Positions 61,235 through 64,000 of a DNA stretch of 64,000 nt are shown piece by piece (the stretch's first letter is position 1; each line of letters starts with the position of its first letter). The stretch is from contig CAYMPG010000007.1 in NCBI GenBank assembly GCA_964392455.1, positions 1 to 64,000 of the forward strand, in the 5' to 3' direction. Position numbers and translations under genes: made by a program. Source of the DNA: SFEL01 sp964392455. GTDB lineage: Bacteria; Bacillota; Clostridia; Christensenellales; CAG-138. The notes below the pieces were generated by a model. That model was not told the origin of the DNA, made no database searches, and saw nothing but the letters and a program-made list of their open reading frames with translations.

Positions 61235-64000
61235 TTAGCCCAGCAGGTAGGGATATTCCCTGATAACGGTCAGCATAAGCTCCTCCAGCTTGCGGTCAAG
61301 CTCGCTTGTGCCATCCAGGGTGTATTCCTTCACCTGGCCATTCAGCCTTACCTTTACCTTGGGGCAGGCAGGGCATACTACCATGAAGCCGCTGTTTTCG
61401 CTATCCTCAAAGTCCTTCTCGTTTGCAAAGAGGGTGAACTTATCCTTGTAGGGCCTGCCATTGGTATAGGGGCAGAAGTGGGCGCAGTTGCCGCACTCAT
61501 TGCACATATAGTCAATGTGGAGTATCTGGCGCATATCGCTGCCGGGTATGGCGATGGCCACATTTGCCCTGTTGGGGCAGACGGATACGCAGCACTCGCA
61601 TACCATATTGCAGCTTATGCAGCGATCTGCCTCGCACTTATCCTTCTCCATCAGCTTCATCTTGCGGCGGAGGGCGGCAGCCTTATCGGCCTGAGCCTCG
61701 GCGGGGATATTGCCCACTATGGCCTTGCCCGTAAGCTCCTCCACGGCAGACTTTGCATCTGCTATGGCCTCGGCAACTGTGGCCGGGCCACGGCTTGCAT
61801 CGCCTATAACGTATACATCCTCATACCTGCGCTGGCCCTTCTTATACTCGGCCACTCCATACTGTGCAAGGAGGTCGGTATCCACCTTTTCGCCCACGGC
61901 GGCGATAACGGTGTCCGCATCCACCTCCACAGTCTCCCCTGTTTCAACGGGGCTGCGGCGGCCGGAAGCATCCATATCGCCCAGCTTCATCTTATTGCAC
62001 AGCAGCTTGCCGTTTGCCTGCTTTACAGGGGCGGCCAGCTCCAGGAACTCCACTCCATCCTCAATGGCAAGCTCCAGCTCCTCCAGGTCTGCCGGCATAT
62101 ACTTGCGATTGCGGCGGTATACAAGGGTCACCTTATCCACCCCGGGTACGCGCTTTGCAGCCCTTGCGGCATCCATTGCGGTATTGCCTCCGCCTACCAC
62201 TGCCACGTTTTTGCCAAGGTCAAGGGCACCGCCATTCTTGAAGGCATAGAGGAAATCGATAACGTTGAGCACATTGCCCTCTATTGCCAGCACGCCCTTC
62301 TTTTCTGCGCCGCAGGCCAGCACTATATGCTCAAAGCCCGCTGCCTTAAGGTCTGCGCCGGAGGGGGCTTCCTTGCCCATTACAAACTCCACGCCGTTCT
62401 TTTTGATGAACTCCACGTCCTTATCTATGGCCTCTGCGCCGATGCGGAAGCCGGGGATAACATTGCGTACTATGCCGCCCAGGGTATTCTGCTTTTCAAA
62501 TACCGTTACGGCGTAGCCTGCCTTTGCGGCAAAGTAGGCCGCTGCAAGGCCGGCGGGGCCGCCGCCTATCACAGCGAGCCTGCCCAATGTGGGCTCAACG
62601 GGCTGAGTAACTGCCATAAGCTCATCATAGGCAGCCTCTGCGGCAGCAAGCTTGGTGCCACGCACATCCACCGGCTCCTCGTAATGATTACGCATGCACT
62701 TATCCATGCAGTGATGGGCGCAGATGGTGCCGGTAATGAAGGGCAGGGGGTTTTTATCTGTAATGAGCTTAAGTGCCTCAAGGAACAGGCCCTTGCCGCA
62801 AAGCTCTATATACTCGGGAATATCCTGGCCAAAGGGGCAGCCGCTCTTGCAGGGAGCCTTGAAGCAATCCGTAAGGGGCAGTACCTTGTCCTTGCCCATG
62901 GTGCGCTCGGGAGCTTCCTTCACGGGCTTGATATGGTGATGATTGGTCACAGCCGCCTCAGACAGCTTTGTCACGGCCTTGTAATCCACCCCGGCAAAGG
63001 GCTTGAATTCGCACTCATCCAGCAGCTCGCCAAGCTGTACCATGCGGCCATAGCCGCCGGGCTTAAGTATGGTGGTGGCCATGGTGATGGGCCATATGCC
63101 CGCCTCAAACAGCGCCTTGATATTGAAGAAATCCGCACCGCCGCTGTAGGACAGGCGCAGCTCTCCCTTGAACTCATTGGCAAAGCGGTTTGCCATCTCT
63201 ATGGTGAGGGGATACAGTGAGCGGCCGCTCATGTACATTTCCTCGCTGGGCAGCTCATTTGCCTTCACATCCACCGGGAAGGTGTTGGACAGCTTAAGGC
63301 CAAACTCCAGCCCATTGCTTTCTGCAAGGGCCTTAAGGCGATGGAACATGGGCACGGCGTCGGCATACTGAAGGTCCTCACGGAAATGCCTGTCATCAAA
63401 GGCAATATAATCATAGCCCATTGAGTCAAGGCGGGCCCTTGCAAAGTCATAGCCCAGTATGGTGGGATTGCACTTTACAAAGGTATTCAGGTGCTTTTCG
63501 GTGATAAGATAGCTGGCTATGGCCTCTATCTCTCCCGGAGGGCAGCCATGGAGGGTGGATACTGTCACGCCATCGCATACGCGGGCGGGGGTGGCTGCAA
63601 TATAATCTGCAAGGTCAGGATAAAGCTCCTTGCCCACCTCCATGCACTCCTTGAATATGGGAGTATTGGAGGCATCCCGCATGCCGTCTATAAAGGCATT
63701 CATCTTGGGGGTCTTTATGCCCTCAAGGTCGTAGCCCACGCTCATATTGAATACAAAGCCATCCGGTGCGCCAAGGCCATATACCCTGCTTATTATACGC
63801 AGGGCAAACCATGCCTTAACGTACTCATCAAATGCCTGGGGAACATACAGCTCTGTGGACCATTCGCAATTGTACCCCTCGTCCTTTGTCCAGATGCAGG
63901 GGCGGTTTATGCAGGCGGCAAGGTCATCGCCATCCATTTTCTGCACGGTCTTAAGCTCAAAGAAGCGAGCACCGGCATAATAGGCCGCAATTATGTTCTG
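61235..64000 (-). CDS. YgfK-like selenate-reductase-family flavoprotein, 5' end outside window
   Basis: 921 residues are visible and the start is beyond the right edge. Domains in order: a dihydropyrimidine-dehydrogenase/FMN-like barrel (to about residue 340), a GltD-like Fe-S helical domain with CKSGCPFGQ and CAHHCMDKC, an FAD-binding IGGGPAGLAAAYFAAKAG, an NAD(P)-binding VVGGGNTAMDAARAA, and a C-terminal ferredoxin domain with CISCNMVCECCVSVCPN and CNECGNCAHFCPY. YgfK proteins are genetically tied to selenium-dependent molybdenum hydroxylases and probably pass electrons between them and NAD(P)H. Confidence 0.85.
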   Translation of the reverse strand, partial: QNIIAAYYAGARFFELKTVQKMDGDDLAACINRPCIWTKDEGYNCEWSTELYVPQAFDEYVKAWFALRIISRVYGLGAPDGFVFNMSVGYDLEGIKTPKMNAFIDGMRDASNTPIFKECMEVGKELYPDLADYIAATPARVCDGVTVSTLHGCPPGEIEAIASYLITEKHLNTFVKCNPTILGYDFARARLDSMGYDYIAFDDRHFREDLQYADAVPMFHRLKALAESNGLEFGLKLSNTFPVDVKANELPSEEMYMSGRSLYPLTIEMANRFANEFKGELRLSYSGGADFFNIKALFEAGIWPITMATTILKPGGYGRMVQLGELLDECEFKPFAGVDYKAVTKLSEAAVTNHHHIKPVKEAPERTMGKDKVLPLTDCFKAPCKSGCPFGQDIPEYIELCGKGLFLEALKLITDKNPLPFITGTICAHHCMDKCMRNHYEEPVDVRGTKLAAAEAAYDELMAVTQPVEPTLGRLAVIGGGPAGLAAAYFAAKAGYAVTVFEKQNTLGGIVRNVIPGFRIGAEAIDKDVEFIKKNGVEFVMGKEAPSGADLKAAGFEHIVLACGAEKKGVLAIEGNVLNVIDFLYAFKNGGALDLGKNVAVVGGGNTAMDAARAAKRVPGVDKVTLVYRRNRKYMPADLEELELAIEDGVEFLELAAPVKQANGKLLCNKMKLGDMDASGRRSPVETGETVEVDADTVIAAVGEKVDTDLLAQYGVAEYKKGQRRYEDVYVIGDASRGPATVAEAIADAKSAVEELTGKAIVGNIPAEAQADKAAALRRKMKLMEKDKCEADRCISCNMVCECCVSVCPNRANVAIAIPGSDMRQILHIDYMCNECGNCAHFCPYTNGRPYKDKFTLFANEKDFEDSENSGFMVVCPACPKVKVRLNGQVKEYTLDGTSELDRKLEELMLTVIREYPYLLG

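Noticed and set aside
61184..63220. 678-codon plus-strand frame opposite the YgfK-like gene
   Set aside because: Antisense shadow of a gene with five recognisable domains; rich in Cys, His and Ala, with no motif.

Overview
The window looks like a chromosomal piece of a Clostridia-type Firmicute. Supporting signs are the Firmicutes gene order of the S10-spc-alpha ribosomal cluster (with adk, map, a KOW protein and infA inside it, then an ECF transporter module and truA), zinc-type S14, L36 and S4, CIRCE-controlled groESL, Big2/NlpC-P60 and SpoIID/SH3b secreted proteins, and a selenium-dependent-type xanthine dehydrogenase next to a YgfK-like flavoprotein. Three runs of exactly 10 N interrupt rplE, groL and potA, so this is a draft or metagenome scaffold. 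No rRNA, tRNA, CRISPR array or insertion sequence was recognised.

Layout. 1-6.9 kb, minus strand: the start of a PLP enzyme gene, deoD, then an operon read ecfA1-ecfA2-ecfT-small membrane protein-truA-ECF S component-rmuC. 7.0-7.7 kb, plus: two small zinc-ribbon/cysteine-pair proteins. 7.7-23.9 kb, minus: the ribosomal protein cluster, split by a terminator-like hairpin and a new promoter into rpsJ...rpmJ and rpsM-rpsK-rpsD-rpoA-rplQ, each unit with its own structured leader. 24.2-24.4 kb: a small orphan protein.

25.0-37.2 kb, plus: the most unusual region, a self-contained phosphotransferase (PTS) locus. It encodes a PRD-type regulator, its own Enzyme I, its own HPr with His15 but Asn instead of Ser46, IIA, IIB and IIC of the lactose/cellobiose family, an RDD membrane protein, a BadF-type sugar kinase, a GH4 6-phosphoglycosidase, a DUF871/MupG-like 6-phosphoglycosidase, a sugar nucleotidyltransferase with a left-handed beta-helix tail, and a SIS-domain protein. 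My reading is import and processing of an amino-sugar (possibly peptidoglycan-derived) disaccharide, through a phosphorelay that HPr kinase should not control. Codon choice (few ATA isoleucines) differs from ordinary neighbours, which suggests transfer.

37.4-39.5 kb, minus: groES-groL under a perfect CIRCE. Then dCMP deaminase (plus), three secreted or membrane-anchored envelope proteins (40.2-46.0 kb, minus), a small Smr protein and a polar amino-acid ABC transporter (46.3-48.8 kb, minus), an EamA exporter and a DUF368 membrane protein (49.1-50.9 kb, plus), an XRE-cupin regulator with potABCD polyamine uptake genes (51.1-55.5 kb, plus), trkH-trkA potassium uptake (55.7-58.5 kb, minus), and the xanthine dehydrogenase/YgfK pair (58.6-64.0 kb, minus, running off the window).
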